Below, in pieces: positions 15,933 through 23,114 of a DNA stretch of 34,377 bases (the first letter of the stretch is position 1; every line of letters begins with the position of its first letter). Location: contig NZ_JAAGPF010000049.1 in assembly GCF_017104645.1 (NCBI RefSeq), positions 1-34,377 on the forward strand. Reading direction: 5' to 3'. The DNA is from Burkholderia sp. Ac-20379. Lineage in GTDB: Bacteria > Pseudomonadota > Gammaproteobacteria > Burkholderiales > Burkholderiaceae. Made by a program: the position numbers and the translations under genes. Below the pieces are notes generated by a model. That model had not been told where the DNA came from. It made no database searches and saw nothing but the letters and a program-made list of their open reading frames with translations.

Positions 15933-15973
15933 TGGTTGCGCAATCATTTCTTGCTAGAATGATTGCGCAACCA
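15933..15973 (+). promoter_or_regulatory. LacI-type operators O3 and O4 with promoter of the dehydratase gene
   Basis: O3 is TGGTTGCGCAATCA (15933-15946) and O4 is TGATTGCGCAACCA (15960-15973), mirror images of each other and near-identical to O1/O2, 27 bp apart centre to centre. Between them lies TGCTAGAAT (15952-15960), an extended -10 element; no good -35 is visible. Occupancy of the pair would cover the promoter on both sides, giving the dehydratase its own regulated transcript. Confidence 0.75.
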
Positions 15974-16034
15974 AAAACCGGGCCGTGTGCATCGTGCGCT
16001 CGCGGCCGTTCAAGCCTCAGCCAAGGACCCTGCC

Positions 16035-17195
16035 ATGAACACTTCCCACCCGCTCGCGCCGCAAGCCTCGAACGATCGCATCCAGTGGATCCGGATCGCC
16101 TCGACGTTCCTGCCGCTCGCCAACCCGATCAGCGACGCGAAGGTGCTGACCGGCCGCCAGAAGCCGATGACCGAAATCGCGATCCTGTTCGTCGAGATCG
16201 AGACGGCCGACGGCCATCGCGGCCTCGGCTTCAGCTACTCGAAGCGCGCCGGCGGCCCCGGCCAGTTCGCGCACGCGAAGGAAATCGCGCCGGTGCTGCT
16301 CGAGGAGGATCCGAACGACATCGCGCGGCTGTGGGACAAGCTCGCCTGGGCCGGCGCCTCGGTGGGCCGCAGCGGGATGGCCGCGCAGGCGATCGGCGCG
16401 TTCGACGTGGCGCTGTGGGACCTGAAGGCGAAGCGCGCGAACCTGTCGCTCGCCAAGCTGCTCGGCGCGCAACGCGATTCGGTGCGCTGCTACAACACCT
16501 CGGGCGGCTTCCTGCACACGCCGCTCGACCAGTTGCTCGTCAACACCGAGATCTCGCGCGAGAAAGGCATCGGCGGCATCAAGCTGAAGGTGGGCCAGCC
16601 CGACTGCGCGCTCGACATCCATCGCGTGTCCACCGTGCGCAAGCATCTCGGCGACACGTTCCCGCTGATGGTCGACGCGAACCAGCAATGGGATCGCCCG
16701 ACCGCGCAGCGCATGTGCCGCACGTTCGAGCAGTTCAACCTGATCTGGATCGAGGAGCCGCTCGACTGCTACGACGCCGAGGGCCACGCCGCGCTGGCCG
16801 CGCAGTTCGACACGCCGATCGCCACCGGCGAGATGCTGACGAGCGTGTCCGAGCACTGGGAATTCATCCGCCAGCGCGGCGCCGATTACCTGATGCCCGA
16901 TGCGCCGCGCGTGGGCGGCATCACGCCGTTCCTCAAGGTGGCCACGCTGGCCGAGCACGCCGGCATGATGCTCGCGCCGCACTTCGCGATGGAGCTGCAC
17001 GTGCATCTGGCGGCGGCCTACTCGCGCGAGCCGTGGGTCGAGCACTTCGAGTGGCTGGAGCCGCTGTTCAACGAGAAGCTCGAGACGCGCGACGGCCGGA
17101 TGATCGTGCCGACCCGGCCGGGGCTGGGGCTGTCGCTGAGCGAGCGGGTGGCGGGATGGACGGCGCAGGAGGTCGAGTTCGGGCAGCGGGGGTAA
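16035..17195 (+). CDS. L-talarate/galactarate dehydratase (enolase superfamily)
   Basis: Dehydrates galactarate (and probably L-talarate, with epimerisation) to 5-keto-4-deoxyglucarate in the cytoplasm, Mg2+ dependent. The 386-residue sequence matches remembered Salmonella TalrD/GalrD closely: SDAKVLTGRQKPMTE, FSYSKRAGG, ASVGRSGMA, YNTSGGFLHTPLDQ and HFEWLEPLFNE. Catalytic features align with a constant offset of 12: KxK with Lys183 and Lys185 (IKLKVGQ), metal ligands Asp214 (DANQQWD), Glu240 (IEEPLD) and Glu266 (TGEMLTS), and His316 (APHFAME). Start ATG 16035 has AAGGA 7 bp upstream. It is transcribed separately from the preceding operon through its own pair of LacI-type operators. Next pathway steps (aldolase or dehydratase) are not in the window. 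Confidence 0.93.
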   Translation: MNTSHPLAPQASNDRIQWIRIASTFLPLANPISDAKVLTGRQKPMTEIAILFVEIETADGHRGLGFSYSKRAGGPGQFAHAKEIAPVLLEEDPNDIARLWDKLAWAGASVGRSGMAAQAIGAFDVALWDLKAKRANLSLAKLLGAQRDSVRCYNTSGGFLHTPLDQLLVNTEISREKGIGGIKLKVGQPDCALDIHRVSTVRKHLGDTFPLMVDANQQWDRPTAQRMCRTFEQFNLIWIEEPLDCYDAEGHAALAAQFDTPIATGEMLTSVSEHWEFIRQRGADYLMPDAPRVGGITPFLKVATLAEHAGMMLAPHFAMELHVHLAAAYSREPWVEHFEWLEPLFNEKLETRDGRMIVPTRPGLGLSLSERVAGWTAQEVEFGQRG

Positions 17196-17226
17196 CCGGG
17201 CTTGCGGCCACCGGCCCGGCCGCCGC

Positions 17227-17250
17227 GCGCCCCCGAAGCCGGGGGCGCGG
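17227..17250. terminator. Strong hairpin between convergent genes
   Basis: Perfect 10-bp stem CGCGCCCCCG/CGGGGGCGCG (17227-17236, 17241-17250) with loop AAGC, located 31 bp after the dehydratase stop and 7 bp after the rhomboid stop on the other strand. There is no U-tract; probably a bidirectional transcription barrier. Confidence 0.55.
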
Positions 17251-17257
17251 GCATGGC

Positions 17258-19216
17258 TTATTGCGCGTCGCTGTCGGGATCCGCGGTCGAGTCGGCCTTC
17301 GGCATCGATACCGGACACAGAAAGCGCTTGTCGCCATCGGCATGGTCCGGTTCCATGAACCTGTTCATGTCGTAGGCGGTCAGGACGCCGTGGGCTCGCG
17401 GCATCCCGCTCGTCAGCGCGTAGAGCATCGTGTCGTTGCGGCCGAACACGACGTGCTCCGCGCCGAAGCCGGCCCGATACGCGCGCATCGCATGTCGCGT
17501 GGCGGCCTTCACGAGGTCGAGCGCGCCGCCGTTCTCGACCACGAGCCACGCGCCGTCCGCGCTCGTGGCCCGCACCCGCATCCGATCGTCGCAGATGTCG
17601 TACGCCTGCTCGACGCGCAGCGTGCGCGGATCCGCCCAGGCCATGCCCGCCACGCTGTGCAGCCAGACGCCGCGCCCCGACGACGCCGGCAGCGCCGCCG
17701 TGTAGACGTGTTCGGGATCGCCCCGCTCGCCCGTCGGATGATCGGCGATCCGATGCCGATCCCCCGTATCGAACTCGGACACTGCGTTCTTGCCGTAAGG
17801 CATCGCGAACAGGCGCGTGCCGTCGGCCGACAGCCACATGCTCAGATCGCGGAACTGGCCCCCGCGCGTGAATTGCGAATCGAGTTCCACCGGCTCGTCG
17901 TCGAACTTCAGCGTGGCCGTCACCGCCGGCCAATGCGCCAGATCGAGCACCGAGATCGTGTCGTCCCAATCGTTGAAGACGTAGAGCGTATCGCCCGACG
18001 ACGACAGCATCAGCTTGCGCGGATAGCTGCCCACCTTGACCGAATCGAGCAGCTTGCCGCTGCGCAGGTCGATGCGCGACACGCTGTCCTTCTGCATCGA
18101 CGCCACGTAGGCGGTCTGCTCGTCCGGGCTCACCGCCACGCCGTTGGCGCCGCGGCCGGGACAGAAATCGTAGCCATCGTTGAGGTAGCAGTCGTCGGTG
18201 TGCTTGATGGCGGCGCCCCGGACGGTGCGGGTGACCGTCATCGTGGCCAGGTCGACCACGCGCAGGCTGTTGTCGCCGAGATCCGTCACGTAGGCCCGCG
18301 CGCCGGAGCGGCCGATCGCGACATTGCTCGGGTACGGGCCCAGTTCCACGTCCGTGCCGCCAGCGTCCCTGGGGTCGATCGGCGCGGGCTGGCTGCGCAG
18401 GTCCGCCTGCACCTGCTGATCGAGCGCATGCTGCGCCTCGGCCGCGGCGCGCTCCATCGCCCGCTTGGCCTGCTCGGCCTGGATCGCATCGCGGATCTCG
18501 ACGAGTTCGGACGTCGAGCTGATCTGCGCGAAGCCGAAGAACAACGCGCCGCCGATCGCGGTCACCAGCAGGGACAGCCCGGCGGGACGCAGGCGCGCCA
18601 CCAGCGCCGCCGGCAGGCACAGCACGCAGGCGGCCAGCACGCCGGTGAGCACGCCGCCGAGGTGCGCCGCGTTGTCCACGCCGTGCGACGTCAGGCCAAA
18701 GGCGAGATTGATCACGATGACCTGCACGATCGCGCCGGTCTTGATCTGCGCCGACTCGCCCTTCGGCGGATTCATCGCCAGCACGAAGGCCGCGCCCGCG
18801 AGGCCCATCAGGGCGCCGGATGCCCCCACGCTGACGGCCGGCAGGATGTGCGGCGGCAGCCCCACCTTGTGCGCGATGTTCCAGAGCGCACTGCACAGGC
18901 CGCCGCCCAGCGCCGACAGCAGATAGATCGACGTGAAGCGCGCCGCGCCGACGAGGCGCTCGAGCACGCTGCCGAGCACCAGCAGCATGTACATGTTGAG
19001 CAGCACGTGCAGCCAGTTCGCGTGCAGGAACGCGCTGCTCAGCAGCCGCCACGATTCTCCCGTCAGCGTCAGCGGCGCGTAGTTCGCGCCCCAGGCCAGC
19101 AGCAGCGCGTTGTCGGGGCTTCGGTAGCCGGCATGAATCCAGAGCGCGAGGAAAATGACGAGATTGGCCGCGATCAGCAAGCCGGAAACCGAAAGTAGCG
19201 ATGTGGTTTTTTTCAT
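17258..19216 (-). CDS. Rhomboid intramembrane protease fused to a C-terminal beta-propeller
   Basis: 652 residues with two clear parts. Residues ~1-231 are a rhomboid: TM1 after MKKTT, Trp56-Arg57 of the L1 loop, HxxxxHxxxN with His65, His70 and Asn74 in TM2, catalytic Ser133 in SVGASGALMG, and His185 in NAAHLGGVLTG, so the Ser-His dyad is intact. A seventh membrane segment (213-231) gives a 6+1 layout that should put the C-terminus in the periplasm. A charged, helical linker (234-275) leads to a YVTN/NHL-like propeller (~285-640) with blades containing ARAYVTDLGDNSLRVVDL, TAYVASMQKDSVSRIDL and TLYVFNDWDDTISVLDL. Four Cys (343, 352, 542, 634) in the propeller are compatible with disulfides. 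Substrate unknown. No clear ribosome site at ATG 19216. Known: rhomboids cleave membrane helices; inferred: the propeller recruits substrate or ligand. Confidence 0.85.
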   Translation of the reverse strand: MKKTTSLLSVSGLLIAANLVIFLALWIHAGYRSPDNALLLAWGANYAPLTLTGESWRLLSSAFLHANWLHVLLNMYMLLVLGSVLERLVGAARFTSIYLLSALGGGLCSALWNIAHKVGLPPHILPAVSVGASGALMGLAGAAFVLAMNPPKGESAQIKTGAIVQVIVINLAFGLTSHGVDNAAHLGGVLTGVLAACVLCLPAALVARLRPAGLSLLVTAIGGALFFGFAQISSTSELVEIRDAIQAEQAKRAMERAAAEAQHALDQQVQADLRSQPAPIDPRDAGGTDVELGPYPSNVAIGRSGARAYVTDLGDNSLRVVDLATMTVTRTVRGAAIKHTDDCYLNDGYDFCPGRGANGVAVSPDEQTAYVASMQKDSVSRIDLRSGKLLDSVKVGSYPRKLMLSSSGDTLYVFNDWDDTISVLDLAHWPAVTATLKFDDEPVELDSQFTRGGQFRDLSMWLSADGTRLFAMPYGKNAVSEFDTGDRHRIADHPTGERGDPEHVYTAALPASSGRGVWLHSVAGMAWADPRTLRVEQAYDICDDRMRVRATSADGAWLVVENGGALDLVKAATRHAMRAYRAGFGAEHVVFGRNDTMLYALTSGMPRAHGVLTAYDMNRFMEPDHADGDKRFLCPVSMPKADSTADPDSDAQ

Positions 19217-19562
19217 CGAGGAACGCGAGTAGTCGAAAAGTATCGCCGCTCAGCCGGCGTGGCGAGGGATGACAAACGGCACACGGCAAACGCTGGTGCG
19301 CGGCATGCCCGGAGCCCGCCGGGCATCATGGTGCACCCGATCGCCGGCGCGATGCATAACGAAATCAAGCGGCGCAAGCGCCGAACTCGCACCGTCAGCC
19401 AAGGCCGAAGCCTCGCGTCGCCAACCGCCGGAGCGGCACCGCGTCGAGCGCGAGCATCGACACCGTCATGCGGGTCTTCTGCCATTGCCTTAAGGAAATT
19501 CGCCAGCGAGGCCGGCCGTTCGCATGGCGGCGAGGCATCCTCACCGCGCCGTCGGCGGGCGC
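19217..19562. other. Intergenic region upstream of the rhomboid fusion gene
   Basis: I see no supported gene, RNA or repeat in these 346 bases. It presumably holds the promoter of the rhomboid gene, but no -35/-10 pair on the minus strand is convincing. Confidence 0.4.
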
Positions 19563-20105
19563 TCAATTGCCGTCGACCTGATCGCAAGGATCCTCGTCCT
19601 TGCGCGGCGTGGCCAGGCGCACGCCGCCGCCCGGCTGTGTCAGCAGGCAGAAACCACCGTCGTAGGTCGGGCCGTAACTGCCGGCCGGCATGATGCCGAA
19701 GCCGTAGAACCGGTCGGCGTCGAGTGGCTTCGGCGGCGTGCGCACCGTCGCGCCGGGCAGCGTCTGCCCATAGACGATGCATTCGCCGCGCCTGAGCGTC
19801 ACCGGCGGCGCATCGTCGGGAATCCGAACGTCCCAGTAGATCACCGACGGGCTTGCCGGCCCGGTGGATCGCGAGACGCCCACGTAGCGGATCCGCACCG
19901 GATCGGCAGCGGCGTCGCTCGCGGGCAGGCAGGCCGCGGGCTTGCCGCCGATCTGCCGGATCTCGAGCGCGAGCGGCATCGTCGAGGTGGCGTGCGCGAC
20001 AGGTGCGGATGCGCAGTACGCGGCGATCAACGCCGCAACGCATCCGAACGGCGTTGTCATGATCCGATGTTGCTTATGGCGCATCGGGGTTCCGGCGAGT
20101 GTCAT
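19563..20105 (-). CDS. Secreted small protein of unknown function
   Basis: 180 residues if started at ATG 20105, only 7 bp after the stop of the upstream membrane-protein gene; an alternative ATG at 20085 (MRHKQHRIM...) also fits the signal peptide. The basic n-region, a hydrophobic core and a cleavage-like AHA|TS predict export to the periplasm. The mature part has five Cys, several Pro/Gly-rich segments, GECIVYGQ and YDGGFCLL. The pattern of an all-beta domain with a CIVYGQ-like strand recalls small periplasmic proteins that some annotators label putative T6SS immunity proteins; this is a weak impression. Organised as a two-gene unit with the upstream gene. Confidence 0.7.
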   Translation of the reverse strand: MTLAGTPMRHKQHRIMTTPFGCVAALIAAYCASAPVAHATSTMPLALEIRQIGGKPAACLPASDAAADPVRIRYVGVSRSTGPASPSVIYWDVRIPDDAPPVTLRRGECIVYGQTLPGATVRTPPKPLDADRFYGFGIMPAGSYGPTYDGGFCLLTQPGGGVRLATPRKDEDPCDQVDGN

Positions 20106-20112
20106 GGTGTTC

Positions 20113-20907
20113 TCAATCGATGCGTTCGGCGTGTTTTCGCGCAACGCGCGCGTTCGCTTCGTCGATCAGTTCCCGGATCGAATCGTAGGACGGGTTGTTG
20201 ATTCCGAGCTTCGTCTGCTTGCCCTTGCCGCGCAGATACATCCACTCCGGCCATCGGCGCATCTGGCTGAAGATGCCGACCACGAACTCGCCGCACGGCG
20301 GCACGTGCAGTTCCTCGGCCGTCTTCTCGCCCGCAAAGTAGGCGTTCGAATCCGGGCCGAACACGCGGTCTTCACAGGACTCGTGCCAGAACACCATCGG
20401 CCGGTTCGTGTCGGCCGCCGGCAAATCGTCGAAGCTGAAGCCGTCTTTCCGGTCCGACAGCGCAAAGACGCGCAAGCCGCCCTGCGCGCTCCGGATGGCG
20501 ATCTTCCAGTGCGGGTTGTCGTGCTCGTCGTAGTCCTGCCACGGGTTGATCGCCTCCGACAGCACCTCCCGGCGGCCGTCGCGCCGCGCCAGCTCGAACA
20601 CCACGGTGCTGTTCGGAAACGCCGCCGAGTGGCCGAGCGCGGGGTTGCCCTTGATGCGGAGGATCCCGTTCTCCGGCACGCGCACCTCCAGCCCGTCCTT
20701 CGTCCGCAACGGCGCGACGCCGTCCGGCTGATCGAACAGTGCGACGACCGGGCCCGCATAGTCTTCCGGGATCACGTAGATCAAGGGCATGCGCCGGATT
20801 CGGTCCACGCCGAACCCGATGGCAATGGCCAGCACGATGGCGAGCAGGATCGGGATGGGTTTGCCGATACGGCGTATCGCGGGGTTCGGCACGTTGGGGG
20901 CTTTCAT
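20113..20907 (-). CDS. Single-pass membrane protein of unknown function, DUF6843-like
   Basis: 264 residues. An N-terminal basic segment (NPAIRRIGK) precedes one membrane helix (PIPILLAIVLAIAIGFGVD), then a soluble domain predicted on the periplasmic side. It starts with PLIYVIPEDYAGPVVALFDQ, a wording that resembles the opening of DUF6843-type domains (low certainty, from memory). Later parts contain FWHESCEDRVFG and HVPPCGEFVVG with a possible Cys pair. Start ATG 20907 is preceded by GGAG, closely spaced; a GTG at 20976 would add 23 residues and is less likely. The following secreted-protein gene begins 7 bp after this stop, so they probably act together. Confidence 0.7.
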   Translation of the reverse strand: MKAPNVPNPAIRRIGKPIPILLAIVLAIAIGFGVDRIRRMPLIYVIPEDYAGPVVALFDQPDGVAPLRTKDGLEVRVPENGILRIKGNPALGHSAAFPNSTVVFELARRDGRREVLSEAINPWQDYDEHDNPHWKIAIRSAQGGLRVFALSDRKDGFSFDDLPAADTNRPMVFWHESCEDRVFGPDSNAYFAGEKTAEELHVPPCGEFVVGIFSQMRRWPEWMYLRGKGKQTKLGINNPSYDSIRELIDEANARVARKHAERID

Positions 20908-21356
20908 GAGCTCCGGCTGGGATGCTTGGACTGCTCCGGGAATGCCGGACGCCGTTGGCCTGATGCTTTGCGCCACCGCGGTATTCGCCAGGCACGTTCC
21001 TGCCGAGCGGCAATTTCAACGCCGAATTTGAGGCGCGGCATGGGTTTCAGTCCTATGCGAGGCATATCGGCGTTCTTTGATGCCCTCGAATTTCGAATAT
21101 TTGAACGTCCGCCGACACTTCGTGGTGGAGGTCGGAATAACGACTGACCTGCCTGACTCAGTTGAGCAGTATCGTTGCTTACACTCGTTGGGCGTCACGT
21201 AGGCCAGACTGCCCAAGGATTCGAATGTCCGGAGTGTCATGATCGCGATTCGAAAAATCGCCGATGGAAGGATTCTGGATGCGCTCCGGCTCGGGCGGGC
21301 GAACGATATCGCCGGGCATCGGCAAATGGGGCGACGCGCGGTTTCGCGCTACATGC
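20908..21356. other. Gene-poor spacer, possible transposase scrap
   Basis: No intact gene is supported. On the minus strand a frame at 21016-21240 contains SLAYVTPNECKQRY (about 21169-21207), which resembles the C-terminal S(S)LGYxTPxEFxxRY of IS3-type transposases, but the rest of that frame does not continue the match. Base composition is less GC-rich than in neighbouring housekeeping genes. Confidence 0.25.
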
Positions 21357-21662
21357 CTACGCGTCGGAATGTTTCTGGCGATAGGCCAATGCAATCGCCG
21401 ACGCATGAGCCCTCGCGTCGGAAATAGACCCAAAAAGTCCGGCCCTCGCGATGTTGCCCCAGAAAGGCAATACGTATTGCGGGTCGCGATGCGCCTTCCC
21501 TTTGACGAGGTACTCGGTCGTGTAAAGCCCGTCCGAGGCACGCCGCCAAATGAGAAGGAACGCATCGTTTTCATCGTCGTACTCTTCGACGACAAGTTCA
21601 TTGCAAGTCTCGGCTCTGTTGATCCATAGGCCACCTCGCTTCTCGACCCAAGGCTGACTCAT
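21357..21662 (-). CDS. Hypothetical protein, 101 residues
   Basis: Small, soluble, probably cytoplasmic protein with no signal peptide or membrane helix. It begins MSQPWVEKRGG and has an acidic segment (VVEEYDDENDAF), several aromatic residues and a helical C-terminus ending in YRQKHSDA. GGAG lies 8 bp before ATG 21662. The amino-acid composition and wobble pattern look like a real gene rather than a shadow, and it lies in the same direction as its neighbours. I do not recognise the family. Confidence 0.6.
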   Translation of the reverse strand: MSQPWVEKRGGLWINRAETCNELVVEEYDDENDAFLLIWRRASDGLYTTEYLVKGKAHRDPQYVLPFWGNIARAGLFGSISDARAHASAIALAYRQKHSDA

Positions 21663-21765
21663 GTCCTATTCTCCAACCCACCAAGTACGTGATGCGTGAT
21701 CGACCGATGCGTCGGCATTGTCCGAAAGCCGCCGCCGACGAAGGATTTCGACTGGCCGCGTTACG

Positions 21766-22233
21766 TCAGAACGGCGCGCTGTCGACTACCATTTTGGCGA
21801 GCCGTTCATAGTAAGCCGCCGAGCGTGCATTGCCCGCATCCTTGAACCGCTTGGCCGTGGCATGCGCAGCGTGCTCGCCCAGTTGAAAGATCGCGTCGGT
21901 GTCGCGGCCGTCCGAATCGCTCTGCGCTTTCAAGGATGAGTCGAAACGGGTTGCAGTCATCCAGCCGCCACTCATTTTCAGCAAACCGCGAACAGGGCGC
22001 CCAGCCTTCATTTCGCCGAGAAAGAACAGGTAAGGTTCGGCCGCGCCGATCCGCATCACGCCGAGCCCGTCCGCCAGGCCACCTGGGCACGGTCCCTGCC
22101 AGCGAGACGAGCCTGCGTCGAAATCTGCCGGCTTTGCGGCACGACATCCAACGCCATCCCCTTCCCCGGCGAAACTGGGCGCGGCCACCACCGACATCGC
22201 CAAGCTCATTGCTGCAATCCACCAACGGCGCAT
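21766..22233 (-). CDS. Secreted protein with MORN-like motif
   Basis: 155 residues with a signal peptide (MRRWWIAAMSLAMSV..., likely cut after SFA|GEG). The mature part has RWQGPCPGGLADGLGVMRIG, which fits one MORN-like repeat (WxGxCxxGxAxGxG), followed by a second beta-hairpin-like stretch and a helical C-terminal half (AAHATAKRFKDAGNARSAAYYERLA). Start ATG 22233 has a strong AAGGAG with a suitable gap. Located 41 bp downstream of a frameshifted small gene on the same strand. Function unknown; MORN motifs often occur in envelope-associated proteins. Confidence 0.7.
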   Translation of the reverse strand: MRRWWIAAMSLAMSVVAAPSFAGEGDGVGCRAAKPADFDAGSSRWQGPCPGGLADGLGVMRIGAAEPYLFFLGEMKAGRPVRGLLKMSGGWMTATRFDSSLKAQSDSDGRDTDAIFQLGEHAAHATAKRFKDAGNARSAAYYERLAKMVVDSAPF

Positions 22234-22274
22234 TTGACATTCTCCTTGATCGTAAATCGGCGAGATCGGCCGCT

Positions 22275-22497
22275 TCAGGGTTTGGGCGCCAAGAAAAAGA
22301 CATTGCAGTACGACAATTTGACGACGCGCGGCGATGAAGAAATCAGCTTCCCATACGGCCCGGCGTCCACCGCCACATCCACGGCATCGATTTCGCCTTT
22401 TTTCAAAGCCTCGAATTTATCGAACAACTGCTTTTTCGCCGCGACGCCAGGGCGCGCACAATAACGACGTTTGTTTCGGCGCTTTAAATTTATTCAT
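22275..22497 (-). pseudogene. Frameshifted small gene (about 73 residues if repaired)
   Basis: From ATG 22497 the frame reads MNKFKAPKQTSLLCAP and then stops 11 codons later. Skipping one base within the CCC at 22450-22452 restores a frame running to TGA at 22275-22277 with plausible coding sequence (KKQLFDKFEALKKGEIDAVD, VVKLSYCNVFFLAPKP). The total length of 223 bases is one more than a multiple of three. The ATG overlaps the stop of the upstream truncated gene (ATGA). It is either a decaying gene, a sequencing error, or a +1 slip at CCC-T. Family not recognised. Confidence 0.55.
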
Positions 22498-22688
22498 GGT
22501 TTCAAACCTTGGTGGTTGGCATCGAATAAATTGGAAGACGGCCCGTCCGGGGGCACAGCGTAATGCTTCAGTCGATGTTTCTCAAGATCGTTGTACCGCG
22601 CTCTGATCCATCGAGATCCTGGCAATGACCGTTGGAAGAGCGCTATGGAATCGTCTCGCACCTCCGTGAAATCGTCGTTAAGAATCTT
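22494..22688 (-). pseudogene. 3' remnant of a gene truncated near an IS3 relic
   Basis: A 64-codon open stretch without a start codon, opening after an in-frame TAA at 22689-22691 and closing at TGA 22494-22496. Its content looks like real protein: FTEVRDDSIALFQRS, RWIRARYNDLEKHRLKHYA, VPPDGPSSNLFDANHQGLKP. The 4-bp overlap with the next frame is typical of a genuine operon junction. The missing 5' part would lie toward 22727, where transposase debris begins, so the gene was probably cut by insertion and later decay. Identity of the parent gene is unknown to me. Confidence 0.55.
22557..22585 (-). promoter_or_regulatory. Candidate promoter inside the truncated gene
   Basis: TTGAGA (22580-22585), 17 bp, TACGCT (22557-22562) on the minus strand. 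It could drive the frameshifted gene and the MORN-like secreted protein after loss of the original upstream promoter. By eye only. Confidence 0.3.
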
Positions 22689-22726
22689 TTATGTTGAAAT
22701 TTCCCCTGACTCGATAAATAGTCCGG

Positions 22727-22917
22727 CTCGAAAAATTGGCGAGGCGACGTTTTACAACTGGAAGAAGAAATTAGGAGAGTTGGGCCTTTCAAGTTGCGCC
22801 GATTGCTCCAGATCGAGGCGGAAAACGCGAAGCTGAAACGGCTTGTTGCGGGCTTGAGCCTGGACAAGGCCATGCGTGCACCACGAGTATCGACGCGTTC
22901 ACGCGAGCCTGCGACGG
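22727..22917 (+). mobile_element. IS3-family transposase relic (orfA end joined to a piece of orfB)
   Basis: Three blocks in different frames match IS3/IS407-type transposase. ARKIGEATFYNWKKK (from 22727) is the OrfA helix-turn-helix end. After a frameshift near 22788, KLRRLLQIEAENAKLKRLVA (from 22791) is the OrfA leucine-zipper segment, followed by LSLDKAM. After a deletion, HEYRRVHASLRRD (from ~22882) corresponds to the (Y)GYRRVHxxLRRE segment of OrfB. No terminal inverted repeats were found, and the element cannot be active. Confidence 0.7.
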
Positions 22918-23060
22918 GATGTCAGTGAGCAACCGTCCCCAAGGCGCTTCGCTGCGTGGCATGCATACCCGCCGATGTTCACGCTTGGGGCAGAGGCCGG
23001 CCGCGTTTCAGTCGTTGTGAACGGCAAAGTGCCGCGGCCAATGGGCTGCGTGATGGGCCG
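22918..23060. other. Spacer between the IS relic and the tRNA terminator
   Basis: No gene or repeat is supported. This segment lies directly downstream of the tRNA-Ser 3' end, where an integration junction would be expected. I see no second copy of the tRNA 3' sequence. Confidence 0.3.
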
Positions 23061-23102
23061 AAAAAGAAAAAGCCCCGCAAGTCCGAGAACTTGCGGGGCT
23101 TT
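23061..23102 (-). terminator. Rho-independent terminator of tRNA-Ser
   Basis: A perfect 14-bp stem (23069-23082 with 23089-23102, containing GCCCCGCAAGT) and a 6-nt loop, followed on the minus strand by TTCTTTTT. It ends 12 bp after the tRNA 3' CCA. Confidence 0.9.
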
Positions 23103-23114
23103 GTCACCGCCTAA

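Noticed and set aside
15929-19289. Two open frames of about 1090 codons on opposite strands
   Set aside because: Both cross the dehydratase and the rhomboid fusion in wrong frames or antisense; composition is Arg/Ala-rich and no motif is present.
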